Source: Sphingomonadaceae bacterium
GTDB taxonomy: Bacteria > Pseudomonadota > Alphaproteobacteria > Sphingomonadales > Sphingomonadaceae
Assembly (NCBI GenBank): GCA_019239915.1
Contig: JAFAZF010000058.1
Location: forward strand, 144,510 to 208,509
Direction: 5' to 3'
DNA length: 64,000 nt
The notes under the pieces were generated by a model. That model did no database searches. It was not told the origin of the DNA and was given only the letters and a program-made list of their open reading frames with translations. Shown here piece after piece: positions 21,507 through 30,455 of the stretch (position 1 is the first letter of the stretch; every line of letters starts with the position of its first letter). A program made the translations under genes and the position numbers.

Positions 21507-22061
21507 ATGAGCGAGATCGCATCGCGCGGCCAGTTACGAATGGCGTTCGTGCGTGTCGCGCTAATCGCGGTTCCGCTCGTGCTGTTCCTGGGGCTGGCGT
21601 CGGCGGTGCTGTCGGGCTCCGGCGACGATAACGCCTGGTACGCGCACCTCATCAAGCCCGGCTTCACCCCGCCGGGTTGGGTGTTCGCGCTCGTCTGGAC
21701 GATCCTCTACGTGCTGATGGGCTTCGCCATCACGCTGATCGTCACCGCGCGCGGCGCGCCGGGGCGGATCGCGGCGATCGCGCTCTTCGCGGTGCAGCTC
21801 GTCGTCAACCTCGCCTGGTCGCCGCTGTTCTTCGGCGCGCACAGGGTGGGTGCCGCCTTCGGCGTCATGCTGCTCCTGCTGCTGCTTGCGATCGCTGCGG
21901 CTTGGGCGATGGGGCGCGTGCGCCAGGGCGCGCTCTGGTTGATGCTGCCCTATCTCGCCTGGCTCTGCTTCGCCGCGCTGCTGTTCCACGCCGTCTGGCG
22001 GCTCAACCCGCATGCCGAGACGCTTGCGCCGGGCGGCAGCGGCACCCAAATCATGCTCTGA
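21507..22061 (+). CDS. tspO: TspO/MBR-family tryptophan-rich sensory protein
   Basis: 184 residues with five predicted transmembrane helices. Family signatures: WYAHLIKPGFTPPGWVFALVW (the PxWxF-like loop), YVLMGFA, VVNLAWSPLFFGAHRVGAAF and LPYLAWLCFAALLFHAVWRLN. TspO binds porphyrins and in alphaproteobacteria acts as an oxygen/porphyrin-linked sensor. The C-terminal tail is longer than in minimal TspO. It lies 30 bases upstream of the ubiK-like gene on the same strand. Confidence 0.9.
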   Translation: MSEIASRGQLRMAFVRVALIAVPLVLFLGLASAVLSGSGDDNAWYAHLIKPGFTPPGWVFALVWTILYVLMGFAITLIVTARGAPGRIAAIALFAVQLVVNLAWSPLFFGAHRVGAAFGVMLLLLLLAIAAAWAMGRVRQGALWLMLPYLAWLCFAALLFHAVWRLNPHAETLAPGGSGTQIML

Positions 22062-22090
22062 GCGCAGCGCGCAGCCAGGAGCTTACACCC

Positions 22091-22369
22091 ATGCAGTCCG
22101 AGAACCGCTTCTTCGACGATATCGTGAAGATGCTGAACGGTGCGGCCGGCACGCTCGCCGGCGTCGGCCGCGAGGCCGAGGCCTCGATGCGCGAGCGCGC
22201 AAAGGAATGGGTCGGCGGGCTCGATTTCGTCAGCCGCGAAGAGTTCGACGCAGTGAAGGCGCTGGCGACCGCCGCCCGCGAGGAGGTCGAGACGCTGAAG
22301 GCGCGGCTCGCCAAGCTCGAAGGTTCCGGCGAGCACGCGCCGACCTCCTACGACTCACCGTCGCGGTGA
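22091..22369 (+). CDS. UbiK-like accessory factor (BMFP family)
   Basis: 92 residues: an amphipathic N-terminal helix (FDDIVKMLNGAAGTLAGVGREAE), then a C-terminal coiled coil starting VSREEFDAVKALATAAREEV and ending KARLAKLEG. The VSREEFD segment is characteristic of the BMFP/YqiC family, whose E. coli member UbiK assists aerobic ubiquinone synthesis and binds membranes. Position after tspO and before the ybjN-like gene is typical for sphingomonads. Confidence 0.8.
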   Translation: MQSENRFFDDIVKMLNGAAGTLAGVGREAEASMRERAKEWVGGLDFVSREEFDAVKALATAAREEVETLKARLAKLEGSGEHAPTSYDSPSR

Positions 22370-22502
22370 CACCCCTCGTCGGGAATCGCCGCCAAATCCA
22401 CAGCTTGTTAACAGCTTTGTTAACCCAGACTTCGCGCCGCCCTTGCTCCATGGCCGCGCTTTGTTCACCTGTGCGCGCAGTGTAATGCGTTGGAGGGCGC
22501 GC

Positions 22503-23012
22503 TTGACGGTCGATGACGGCGAGGAAGCGCGCGAGGCGAGCGCTCCGATCGAGATGCTCGAACATTACTTCCTGGCGCATAGCTGGAACTGCGATCGCGT
22601 CGGCGACGAGGAGATCGTCGCGCAGGTCCAGGGCAGCTGGACGCAATATGAGTTGCGCGCGGTGTGGCGCGAGGAAGATCGCGTCCTCCAGTTCCTCGCG
22701 CTTCCCGACATCCGCGTGCCGGCCGACAAGCGCAGCGCGATCTACGAGACGCTCGGCCTCATCAACGAGCAGCTCTGGATCGGCCATTTCGAGATGTGGG
22801 CAAGCTCCGGGCTGCTCCTGTTCCGCTATGCCTCGCTGATCGACGCCGGCGGTGACGGCAGCCTGACGCTCGATCATGCCGAGGCACTGGTGGAGGCGGC
22901 GATCGACGAGTGCGAGCGCTTCTACCCGGTCTTCCAGTTCGTGCTGTGGGCCGACAAGTCGCCGTCCGACGCGATCGCCGCGGCGCTGATCGAGACGCAG
23001 GGCGAGGCTTAG
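22503..23012 (+). CDS. YbjN-domain protein
   Basis: 169 residues from TTG 22503, chosen because GGAGGG at 22491-22496 is ideally spaced; ATGs at 22443 and 22485 lack one. The YbjN fold is seen as IEMLEHYFLAHSWNCDRVG, a central beta sheet (TQYELRAVWREEDRVLQFLALPD), and NEQLWIGHFEMWASSGLLLFRY followed by a helical C-terminus. YbjN proteins resemble type III secretion chaperones and influence stress and motility in enterics; the exact role is unknown. Confidence 0.75.
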   Translation: MTVDDGEEAREASAPIEMLEHYFLAHSWNCDRVGDEEIVAQVQGSWTQYELRAVWREEDRVLQFLALPDIRVPADKRSAIYETLGLINEQLWIGHFEMWASSGLLLFRYASLIDAGGDGSLTLDHAEALVEAAIDECERFYPVFQFVLWADKSPSDAIAAALIETQGEA

Positions 23013-23050
23013 ACGGCTGCCCAGCGGGACGGCGCGCACTAGAACGCGTC

Positions 23051-23126
23051 CGTTCGTCCCGAGCGAAGTCGAGGGACGGTCGCAAGCGCGCCGCGGACGT
23101 GTCTCGACTTAGCTCGACACGCACGG
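23051..23126. repeat. Palindromic intergenic repeat, family 1
   Basis: CGTTCGTCCCGAGCGAAGTC is the left arm and GTGTCTCGACTTAGCTCGAC the right arm, between the ybjN-like gene and proC. A diverged copy of the repeat described at 20099. Confidence 0.6.
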
Positions 23127-23142
23127 ATTGAGGAAATCGAAC

Positions 23143-23973
23143 ATGAGCCAGCCGTTTGACGCCCTGCCGATCGAAGGTCCGCTTTGGCTCGTCGGCTGCG
23201 GCAACATGGGTGGTGCGATGCTGCGCGGCTGGCTTGCCGCCGGATTGGATCCACGCCAGGTGACGGTGATCGATCCCGGCATTCCGACGCTCGCCGACGG
23301 CGTCACCGTGCTGCCGGCGCCGCCGATCGACGGCGAGGTTCCCGCCGTGCTGATGCTCGCGGTGAAGCCGCAGCTGCTCGACCAGGTCACGCCCGCGATC
23401 GCGCCGATCCTCGGCACGGAGACGGTGCTGCTCTCGATCCTCGCCGGTGTCGAGACCAGCGCGTTGCGATCGCGCTTCGCCGCGCCGCGCGCGATCGTCC
23501 GGGTCATGCCCAACACGCCGGCCGCGATCGGCAAGGGCGTGTTGGCGCTCTACGCCGCCGAGGCGGACGCCACCGCACGCGATGCGACCGCCCGGCTGAT
23601 GGCCGCGCTCGGGCTGGTCGAGTGGCTCGCCGACGAGGGGCAGTTCGACGTGGTCACCGCGCTTTCGGGGTCCGGCCCAGCCTTCCTGTTCCGCTACATC
23701 GATGCGCTCGCCAAGGCGGGTGCGACGCTCGGGCTGCCCCCCGACCAGGCGGCGCGGCTCGCGCTCGCCACCGTCGAAGGCGCGGCGCTGCTCGCTGCCC
23801 AGGCCGACGAGCCGCCGGGCGTGCTCGCCGATCGTGTCGCCAGCCCCGGCGGCACGACGCGTGCCGGCCTGAACATTCTCGATGACGGCGCTGCGCTCGA
23901 CGCGCTCGTCACGCGCACGCTCGATGCCGCCGCCAGGCGCAACGCCGAGATGGCCGCCGCCGCGCGCGGATAG
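23143..23973 (+). CDS. proC: Pyrroline-5-carboxylate reductase
   Basis: Reduces 1-pyrroline-5-carboxylate to proline with NADPH, the last step of proline synthesis. 276 residues. N-terminal Rossmann motif WLVGCGNMGGAML; VMPNTPAAIGKG; and the dimerisation/substrate region ALSGSGPAFLFRYIDALAKAG with VASPGGTTRAGL, which is the P5CR signature. ATG 23143 is taken; the frame extends to 23128. Confidence 0.95.
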   Translation: MSQPFDALPIEGPLWLVGCGNMGGAMLRGWLAAGLDPRQVTVIDPGIPTLADGVTVLPAPPIDGEVPAVLMLAVKPQLLDQVTPAIAPILGTETVLLSILAGVETSALRSRFAAPRAIVRVMPNTPAAIGKGVLALYAAEADATARDATARLMAALGLVEWLADEGQFDVVTALSGSGPAFLFRYIDALAKAGATLGLPPDQAARLALATVEGAALLAAQADEPPGVLADRVASPGGTTRAGLNILDDGAALDALVTRTLDAAARRNAEMAAAARG

Positions 23974-24039
23974 CGAATTGCGACCGGTGTCGCCTGCGAG
24001 CAGCGGGCATGGACTTGCGAGATTGATCGGAACGAGACG

Positions 24040-24300
24040 ATGGACTTCGACCAACTGCTGATCCGCTTCTTCGGCACCGACGATCTCTCGGCGCTCGAGC
24101 CGCAGCGCGTCGCCGACGGCACCGAGGCGCTCCGCCTCCAGTTCGGCCTCGAGCAGGATCGCGAACGCCGCTTCGCGCTTTGGGCGCTGATGTACATGCT
24201 CGGCATCGCGCCCGATCTCGACGTCGCGTTCAAGGAGGAAGAGGATCGCGACGCCGCGCGCGACTTCATGGACATGGCCGACCGCGAGATGGACGAGTAG
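24040..24300 (+). CDS. Small conserved hypothetical protein
   Basis: 86 residues, all helical, acidic (MDFDQLLIRFFGTDDLSALE, ending DFMDMADREMDE). It follows proC on the same strand after 66 bases, an arrangement seen in sphingomonads. No catalytic motif; function unknown. Confidence 0.6.
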   Translation: MDFDQLLIRFFGTDDLSALEPQRVADGTEALRLQFGLEQDRERRFALWALMYMLGIAPDLDVAFKEEEDRDAARDFMDMADREMDE

Positions 24301-24402
24301 CGTTTTCCGCAGCGGCCAAGCACGCCGGCATCGCGAAGCGAGCGAGCGCGCCGAACGCCCGCTGTCAGCTAGTAGCTGATGTAGGAGACGGGGAAGCATC
24401 AT

Positions 24403-25146
24403 GTGATCAGCGTGATCATTCCGAGCAGGCTCCAGCAAAGAATCGGTGCCGCTGACGGCACGCTCTGGCTTGACCAGGCCCTGGCGCAGGTGGCGCGTCA
24501 GGAGGCGGGTCTCGTCTGTGAGGTCATCGTCGGCATCGATCCAAACGCGGTTCCGCCACCGCGTTTCGATCCCGCGCTGTTCCGCCACGCGGCTGCGCCC
24601 GGTCAGGCGAGCGCGCTCAACGCCGCGATCGCCGCCGCCCGAGGAGAGTTCCTCGCGATCCTGGAGGATGACGACGGCTGGGCGCCTTGCAAGCTCCGCG
24701 AACAGATGCGCCACCTCGAGCGCTACGACATCGTCACCGCCGGCCAGCTGGAGTTGGACTCCGAAGGCACGCAGGTCGGTGAACGGGTGTTTGCCACGCC
24801 GAGCGGCTGGCTGATGCGGCGCACGATCTTCGACCGTGTCGGCGCGTTTGATCCCGCATTCCGCTATCGCCTCGACAATGAGTGGCTTGGCCGCGCCAAT
24901 GCAGTCGGCCTCCACCGTATCCATCTTCTCTCGCGCAGCGCGATCGTGTCCGATCCCTTGGCGGTCGCAAACGTGGCGAAACGCTCGGCCGTCATGCTCG
25001 GGCCGGAGAGCTGCTCCCACCTCGTCTTCCGGACCGTCAATCCCAATGGCGGAACGACACGGACGAACACCGAAGAGGAGGCCGCGCAGCGGAGTCGCCA
25101 GGAATATGCGCTTTTGGTCGATCGCTTCGGGGAAATCCCTTGGTAG
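24403..25146 (+). CDS. Glycosyltransferase family 2-like protein
   Basis: 247 residues from GTG 24403, with GGGGAAG upstream. A GT-A fold is indicated by the opening ISVIIPSRLQQ, the nucleotide-binding strand EVIVGIDPN, ASALNAAIAAARGEFLAILEDDDGWAP (DxD-type EDDD motif) and GWLMRRTIFDRVGAFDPAF, where the acceptor loop of family 2 lies. The substrate cannot be predicted. It stands alone, convergent with the MarR gene; 200 bases without a gene separate them. Confidence 0.75.
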   Translation: MISVIIPSRLQQRIGAADGTLWLDQALAQVARQEAGLVCEVIVGIDPNAVPPPRFDPALFRHAAAPGQASALNAAIAAARGEFLAILEDDDGWAPCKLREQMRHLERYDIVTAGQLELDSEGTQVGERVFATPSGWLMRRTIFDRVGAFDPAFRYRLDNEWLGRANAVGLHRIHLLSRSAIVSDPLAVANVAKRSAVMLGPESCSHLVFRTVNPNGGTTRTNTEEEAAQRSRQEYALLVDRFGEIPW

Positions 25147-25346
25147 CGGCGGCAGCGGGCGATCGCTTGCTACCGGTCCGGACCTTCCACTTTCCTGCAG
25201 CAACATGGGTGACGCACGATCCCATGGTTCTCCGACATGGTGGCACCGCGTCTGTGGAACTCGGCGATCTGTTAAGATTCGCGCTTTTGTGTCGCCTCAA
25301 GCCGCCGTGGCCTAAGACCCTGAGCGCGCGAAACGCCGCGTCCTAA

Positions 25347-25850
25347 TCAGCGCTCCTTCTGCAGGCCGATCACGCGTTCGCGCTCGTCGTCGGGGATCAG
25401 CCCCTCGAGCACCTGCCAGAAGCCCGCCACCGCGCTCGGCCCGGCCGAAGCATAAGCCGCCGAGAGCCGGCCGCGCAGCGCATCGAACAGCGCCGCCTCG
25501 AGCTTGGCGCCGGCGGGCGTGAGCCGCAGCAGCCGCTGGCGGCGATCGCTCTTGCCGGTCCGCGATTCCACCAGTCCGCGCTCGCCGAGCTCGTTGAGCA
25601 CCCGCCCGAGCGATTGCTTGGTGATCGCGAGCAGCTTGAGGAGGTCGCTGACGCGCAGATCGGGCTGGCGCGCGATGAAGTAGAGCGCGCGATGGTGCGC
25701 GCGGCCGAGGCCCTGCGCGGCGAGGTTCTCGTCGATCGAGCGGGTGAGATGGCTGTAGCCGAAATAGAGCAGCTCGACGCCCCGCCGGATCTCGGGCTCG
25801 CGCAGGAACAGCGGAGACGGGCGCGGTGCCTCGGAAAGTTGGACAGCCAT
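25347..25850 (-). CDS. MarR-family transcriptional regulator
   Basis: 167 residues with a winged-helix core: LGRAHHRALYFIARQPDLRVSDLLKLLAITKQSLGRVLNELGERGLVES, and the wing GKSDRRQRLLRLTPAGAKLEA, where DRRQRLLRLT is the MarR signature. Helical dimerisation ends flank it. It is divergent from ilvE with about 90 bases between the starts, so it may regulate itself and possibly ilvE. Confidence 0.88.
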   Translation of the reverse strand: MAVQLSEAPRPSPLFLREPEIRRGVELLYFGYSHLTRSIDENLAAQGLGRAHHRALYFIARQPDLRVSDLLKLLAITKQSLGRVLNELGERGLVESRTGKSDRRQRLLRLTPAGAKLEAALFDALRGRLSAAYASAGPSAVAGFWQVLEGLIPDDERERVIGLQKER

Positions 25851-25939
25851 GTTGACGCATTTAGTCCCGCGGCCTAGTCGGGCGCAACTGTTGTTGTCAG
25901 CTGCGCCGATCGGCACCGGCGGCAAAGGCGGAGGGTGAA

Positions 25940-26833
25940 GTGGCGGGTCTCGACGAGCGCACCTACGACGATCGCGACGGGTGGATCTGGCTGGACGGCA
26001 AGCTCGTGCCGTGGCGCGATGCCAACGTCCACATCCTCACCCACGCGCTCCATTATGCCTCGTCCGTCTTCGAGGGGCAGCGCGCCTATGGCGGCGAGAT
26101 CTTCGAGCTTTCGCGGCACAGCCAGCGGCTGATCGATTCCGCCAGGATCCTCGGCTTCGAACTGCCCTGGAGCCGCGACCAGATCGACCAGGCCTGCCGC
26201 GACACCTTGAAGGCGAATGACCTCGTCGACGCCTATGTCCGGCCGGTCGCCTGGCGCGGTTCGGAGCAGATGGGCGTTTCCGCGCAGAAGACCAAGGCGC
26301 ACATGGCGGTCGCAGTGTGGGACTGGGGTGCCTATTTCGGCGCCGACGCCCAGGCCGGCCTGCGGCTCGACATCGCGCCGTGGCGACGCCCCGCGCCGTA
26401 CACCGCGCCGGTGCAGGCCAAGGCGTCCGGGCTCTACATGATCGCGACGATGTCCAAGCATCACGCCGAGGGCCGTGGCTACAATGACGCGCTGATGTTC
26501 GACTATCGCGGTCAGGTCGCCGAGGCGACCGGCGCCAACGCCTTCTTCGTCAAGGACGGCGTGCTGCACACGCCGACGCCGGAATGCTTCCTCAACGGCA
26601 TCACGCGGCAGACCGTGATGGGTCTCGCCCGCCAGCGCGGCATCGAGGTCGTCGAGCGCACGATCTGGCCGGAGGAACTCGAAGGTTTCGAGCAGATGTT
26701 TCTGACCGGCTCCGCCGCCGAGGTCACCCCGGTACGCGAGGCGGGGCCCTGGAACTTCGAGGTCGGCGAGATCACCCGGGTGCTTCAGAAGGACTATGCC
26801 GATCTCGTGCGCGGCCTTCGCGGCAACGCCTGA
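25940..26833 (+). CDS. ilvE: Branched-chain amino acid aminotransferase
   Basis: PLP enzyme of fold type IV that interconverts Leu, Ile and Val with their 2-oxo acids. 297 residues from GTG 25940. Lys161 in QAKASG is the likely Schiff-base lysine. Also seen: ILTHALHYASSVFEGQRAY, the IlvE pattern YNDALMFDYRGQVAEATGANAFFV, and the C-terminal phosphate-binding TGSAAEVTPVREAG. Divergent MarR regulator upstream. Confidence 0.93.
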   Translation: MAGLDERTYDDRDGWIWLDGKLVPWRDANVHILTHALHYASSVFEGQRAYGGEIFELSRHSQRLIDSARILGFELPWSRDQIDQACRDTLKANDLVDAYVRPVAWRGSEQMGVSAQKTKAHMAVAVWDWGAYFGADAQAGLRLDIAPWRRPAPYTAPVQAKASGLYMIATMSKHHAEGRGYNDALMFDYRGQVAEATGANAFFVKDGVLHTPTPECFLNGITRQTVMGLARQRGIEVVERTIWPEELEGFEQMFLTGSAAEVTPVREAGPWNFEVGEITRVLQKDYADLVRGLRGNA

Positions 26834-26992
26834 AGCGCTCCTCTTTCAGCGGCGCTCGCGCTGATTTGAGTCAGCCCGTGCACGGGCAGCGGCGAAGCGA
26901 GTCTGTCGCAATAGTGCAACCGTAGCGTCACACTCGCGCTTTGATACTCTTGCTTCCGAGCGCCGCGTCGTACTGCGGCCGAAGGGGGCCGC

Positions 26993-27766
26993 ATGGCGAC
27001 GATCGCGATCTATAGCATGAAGGGCGGCGTCGGTAAGACGACGCTCGGCGTCAATCTCGCCTGGGTTGCGGCGACGCGCTCGAGCCGGCGGACCTTGCTC
27101 TGGGATCTCGACGGTCAGGCGGCGGCGACCTTCATCCTCGCCGGCGAGGCGCTGCGGCCGCGCCACGCCCGCGAGGTAATCGAGCGCGAGGTGCCGCTGC
27201 AGGACGCGATCGCGCGAACCGCCACGCCGAGACTCGACCTGCTGCCCGCCGACCGCACGCTGCACGGGCTCGATACGATCTTCGCCGAGCTCGACAAGAA
27301 GAAGCGCCTCCGCCGGCTCGCCGAAAGCGCCGCCGAGCGCTACGATCACGTCGTGCTCGATTGCCCGCCTGGGCTCGGCCTCACGAGCGAGCAGGTGATC
27401 CGCGGCGCCTCGCTGATCGTGGTGCCGATCATCCCCTCGCCGCTCGCCTGGCGCGCGTTCGAAGAGGTGCGCACGCATCTCGATCGCCACTTCAAGCACG
27501 CGCCGCCGCTGATGCCGGTATTCAACATGGTCGACCGGCGCCGCGCCTCGCATCGCGCCGCGCTCGCCGACAATCCCTCGACACCGGCCATTCCGATGGC
27601 GAGCGCGGTCGAAGCGATGGGCGAGCGCCACGCCGCAATCGGCGCCTATGCCCCGCGCTCGCCCGCGGCGGCGGCGATCGAGGCGTTGTGGAAGACCGTC
27701 GAGCGGCGCGCCTGCCAACCGGCGCGCGCGCCGCGGCTCGAGCTCGTTCACGCCCGCGCCGCCTGA
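26993..27766 (+). CDS. ParA/MinD-type ATPase, solitary
   Basis: 257 residues with a deviant Walker A KGGVGKTT (residues 10-17), Walker A' DLDGQAAATF (Asp followed by Gly-Gln), and Walker B VVLDCPPGLGL. This is the ParA-family arrangement. No ParB, CheA-type cluster or plasmid replication gene lies nearby, so chromosome or plasmid partitioning is not implied. Orphan ParAs position chemoreceptors, carboxysomes or flagella in other bacteria. The C-terminal helix is typical. Confidence 0.8.
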   Translation: MATIAIYSMKGGVGKTTLGVNLAWVAATRSSRRTLLWDLDGQAAATFILAGEALRPRHAREVIEREVPLQDAIARTATPRLDLLPADRTLHGLDTIFAELDKKKRLRRLAESAAERYDHVVLDCPPGLGLTSEQVIRGASLIVVPIIPSPLAWRAFEEVRTHLDRHFKHAPPLMPVFNMVDRRRASHRAALADNPSTPAIPMASAVEAMGERHAAIGAYAPRSPAAAAIEALWKTVERRACQPARAPRLELVHARAA

Positions 27767-27832
27767 CGCGGCTATCGAGCCGCGCCGCGCAAGCTGCTAG
27801 GGCGCTACGATCGCCATCGCAGGAGATCGTCC

Positions 27833-28378
27833 ATGTTCCGCAGCGCCGCCGCCGCGATCGCCGTCACGCTCGCCGCTCTGTCCGCCGCCGGCCAGGCGAC
27901 ACTTCCGATCGGTGCCAAGGCCCCCGACATCCAGACGCAGGTGAGCCTCGCCGGCGTGCCCAAGCCCTTTTCGCTGAAGGAGGCGCTGAAATCGGGGCCG
28001 GTGGTGCTCTATTTCTACCCTGCCGCCTTCACCACCGGCTGCACGATCGAGGCCCACGACTTCGCCGAAGCGACCGACGATTTCCACAAGCTCGGCGCTA
28101 CCGTGATCGGGATGTCGGCCGATCCGATCGACAAGCTCAACAAATTCTCGGTGCAGGAATGCCGCAACAAGTTCGCGGTCGGCGCGGCGACCGCGGCGAC
28201 GATCAAGGCCTATGACGTCGTGCTGCCGCAGAAGCCGGAGCTCTCGAACCGGACTTCCTACGTGATCGCGCCCGATGGCAAGATCATCTTCGTCTATTCG
28301 GCGCTCGATCCCAGCGGCCATGTGAGCGGCACGATGGATGCGGTGCGCAGCTGGCGCGCCAAGCATCCGACCTCCTGA
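27833..28378 (+). CDS. Periplasmic peroxiredoxin (AhpC/TSA, Bcp-like)
   Basis: 181 residues with a signal peptide of about 22 residues (AAAAIAVTLAALSAAGQA), so probably exported. The thioredoxin fold has the peroxidatic motif PAAFTTGCTIEAHDF with Cys70 (Thr-Thr-Gly-Cys in place of the usual T-x-V-C). Cys110 in QECRNKF may be the resolving Cys. Reduces hydroperoxides. The C-terminal SYVIAPDGKIIFVYSALDPSGHV is typical of the family. Confidence 0.85.
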   Translation: MFRSAAAAIAVTLAALSAAGQATLPIGAKAPDIQTQVSLAGVPKPFSLKEALKSGPVVLYFYPAAFTTGCTIEAHDFAEATDDFHKLGATVIGMSADPIDKLNKFSVQECRNKFAVGAATAATIKAYDVVLPQKPELSNRTSYVIAPDGKIIFVYSALDPSGHVSGTMDAVRSWRAKHPTS

Positions 28379-28472
28379 CGCACACGCGGCAGCGAACGCA
28401 AGGCGGCGCGCGGCAGAACGCGCGGGCCGATACGGCCGGGCAGACCACGGCCGATGACGGGGAGGGGGCAGG

Positions 28473-30455
28473 ATGACGGTCATGCTGGGCGACATCAGCG
28501 GCTTGGCGCTCGCCACGGTGCTGATGGCGCTCGCCGGCCTGCTGCCCGGCTTCGCGCTCGTCGGTCTCGCCGAACGCGGCGGCTTCGATGCCGGCGGGGG
28601 CTGGCCGCGATGCGGTTGGGCCCTTCTGCTCGCGATCACGCTGCTGCCGTGCCTGGACGCGCTCGGCATCCGCTTCTGCGGGGTCGCATCGACGGCGATC
28701 GCCCACCTCGTGATGGCGGCCTTCGGAGCGGCCGGTGCAGTGCGCGTCGCGCGCGACCTGCGCCCACCGTCGCGATCCGTGACGGCGATGGCGGCGCTGT
28801 GGTGGCTGCTGGTCGCCCTCGATTATGTCGACGTCGACTGGAACGGCGGCCTCCATCAAAGCCTGCTGATCATCGACCTCGTCAAGCATGCCGCGGTCAT
28901 CGAATCGATCCAGCAAGTGGGTTTGCCGTTGCGCGATCCCTTCTTCGCGCGCGCCGAGGCAGCGGGTTATTATTACTTCTACTATCTCGCGCCGGCGCTT
29001 GTCCGCTGGCTGGGGCACGGCCTCGTCGACAGTCGCATGGCGTTCGCCGGCTCCGTGTTCTGGACCGGCCTCGCGGTGCCGGCACTGCTGTGGCGCATCG
29101 CGGTCGACGGCGGCATCGTGCCCCCTGCCCGCGCCCAGCGAAGCTTCGTCATCCTCGCGGGCCTGTGCTTCCTCGCGGGCTGCGACCTGCCCCTCTCCCT
29201 GCTCGGTGACGTGCTCAGCGGGCGCTGGGAGCCGCAGGTCGAATGGTGGAGCGAGGAGATCCGCTTCGCGCTCGGTACCGCGCTCTGGGTGCCGCACCAC
29301 ATGTCCGCGCTGATCGCCGTCTGGGTGGGAGCACTGCTCGTCGAACGAGGCCGCCGCGCGTCGGACGCCACCGCGATGCACGTCGCCGCGAGCGGCCTCG
29401 CCTTCGCGAGCGCGTTCGGCATGTCGGTGTGGATCGCAGTGGCGGCGGCGCCGGTGCTGGCGCTGTGGCAGCTACTGCTCGTCCGCCGCTGCGGCGTGAA
29501 GCCGCTGGTTCTCGCGCTGATATCCGCCGCGATCGCGCTCGTGCTGGTGTTGCCGCAGTTCCACGATCTCGCCGCCGGACGTGCGGGTCAGGCCTTTCCG
29601 CTTGCGATCTCGATCCGCCCGTTCCGCGCGATCACGCCGGGTCACGATGCCTCGACCTGGCTGCTGCTGCTGGCGCTGTTGCCGCTCTCCTATCTGATCG
29701 GCTTCGGCGCTTTCGCTTATGGCGCGCTGCGCTACCTCGCCAGGCGGCCATGGCGCGAGGCGCCGCTCGAGCCGATCGCGCTGCTGCTGTTCGTCGCCGC
29801 GGTGATCGGGCTCCTCGAGTCAGGGTTCGTGCGATCGACGGTGATCAACAATGATTTCGGCTGGCGATCGCTCTGGTTCGCGCAGCTGCCGGCGATGATC
29901 TGGACGTGGGCTTTGATAGACAGCCTCGCGACGCTTCCCGTGATGCTGGTCCTGCTCATCGGGATGGGAATCTTGGGGAATGTCTGGGACGTGCTCGGCG
30001 CGCGCCTCGTCCGCCCGCCCGCCTTTCACACACGATGGGATTATCTCAACGCGACGCCGCAGATCGACCTCGCCGAGCGCCGCGCCTATCGCTGGGCGAA
30101 TGCGCATGTGCGCGCCGACGCCATTCTCCAATCTAATCCCAACGCGGACCGGCGGGTCTTCGATTTCGGTCTCTATGGCCGGAACCGAACCGGCGTCGCG
30201 GATCGGCAGGCGCGTCTGTTCGGCGCTTCGCAGCCCGAGGTGCTGGCCCGCATCGATCGGCTGCAGCCGATCTTCCAGGCACCGCTCGATGCTTCGGTGA
30301 TCGCCGCGACGGCGCGCCGTGACGGGATCGACGGGCTCCTGTTCACTGCGCGCGATCCGGTGTGGCAGCGGCAGGGCGGTCCGCCACCGGGCCTCGCATG
30401 CGCCTATCGCGAGCCGCAGGTCTGCCTCGCGATGATCGATCGGGTGCCGCGATGA
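28473..30455 (+). CDS. Large polytopic membrane protein, possible GT-C-type (DUF2298-like)
   Basis: 660 residues, about 14 hydrophobic segments. After a first helix bundle comes HAAVIESIQQVGLPLRDPFF and then GYYYFYYLAPALVRWLG; the Tyr-rich YYYFYY loop resembles the YYY motif of DUF2298 and oligosaccharyl-transferase-like GT-C enzymes that use lipid-linked sugars. The C-terminal 130 residues form a soluble domain (AERRAYRWANAHVRADAIL). It overlaps the next membrane-protein gene (ATGA), implying joint function. Substrate unknown. Confidence 0.55.
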   Translation: MTVMLGDISGLALATVLMALAGLLPGFALVGLAERGGFDAGGGWPRCGWALLLAITLLPCLDALGIRFCGVASTAIAHLVMAAFGAAGAVRVARDLRPPSRSVTAMAALWWLLVALDYVDVDWNGGLHQSLLIIDLVKHAAVIESIQQVGLPLRDPFFARAEAAGYYYFYYLAPALVRWLGHGLVDSRMAFAGSVFWTGLAVPALLWRIAVDGGIVPPARAQRSFVILAGLCFLAGCDLPLSLLGDVLSGRWEPQVEWWSEEIRFALGTALWVPHHMSALIAVWVGALLVERGRRASDATAMHVAASGLAFASAFGMSVWIAVAAAPVLALWQLLLVRRCGVKPLVLALISAAIALVLVLPQFHDLAAGRAGQAFPLAISIRPFRAITPGHDASTWLLLLALLPLSYLIGFGAFAYGALRYLARRPWREAPLEPIALLLFVAAVIGLLESGFVRSTVINNDFGWRSLWFAQLPAMIWTWALIDSLATLPVMLVLLIGMGILGNVWDVLGARLVRPPAFHTRWDYLNATPQIDLAERRAYRWANAHVRADAILQSNPNADRRVFDFGLYGRNRTGVADRQARLFGASQPEVLARIDRLQPIFQAPLDASVIAATARRDGIDGLLFTARDPVWQRQGGPPPGLACAYREPQVCLAMIDRVPR

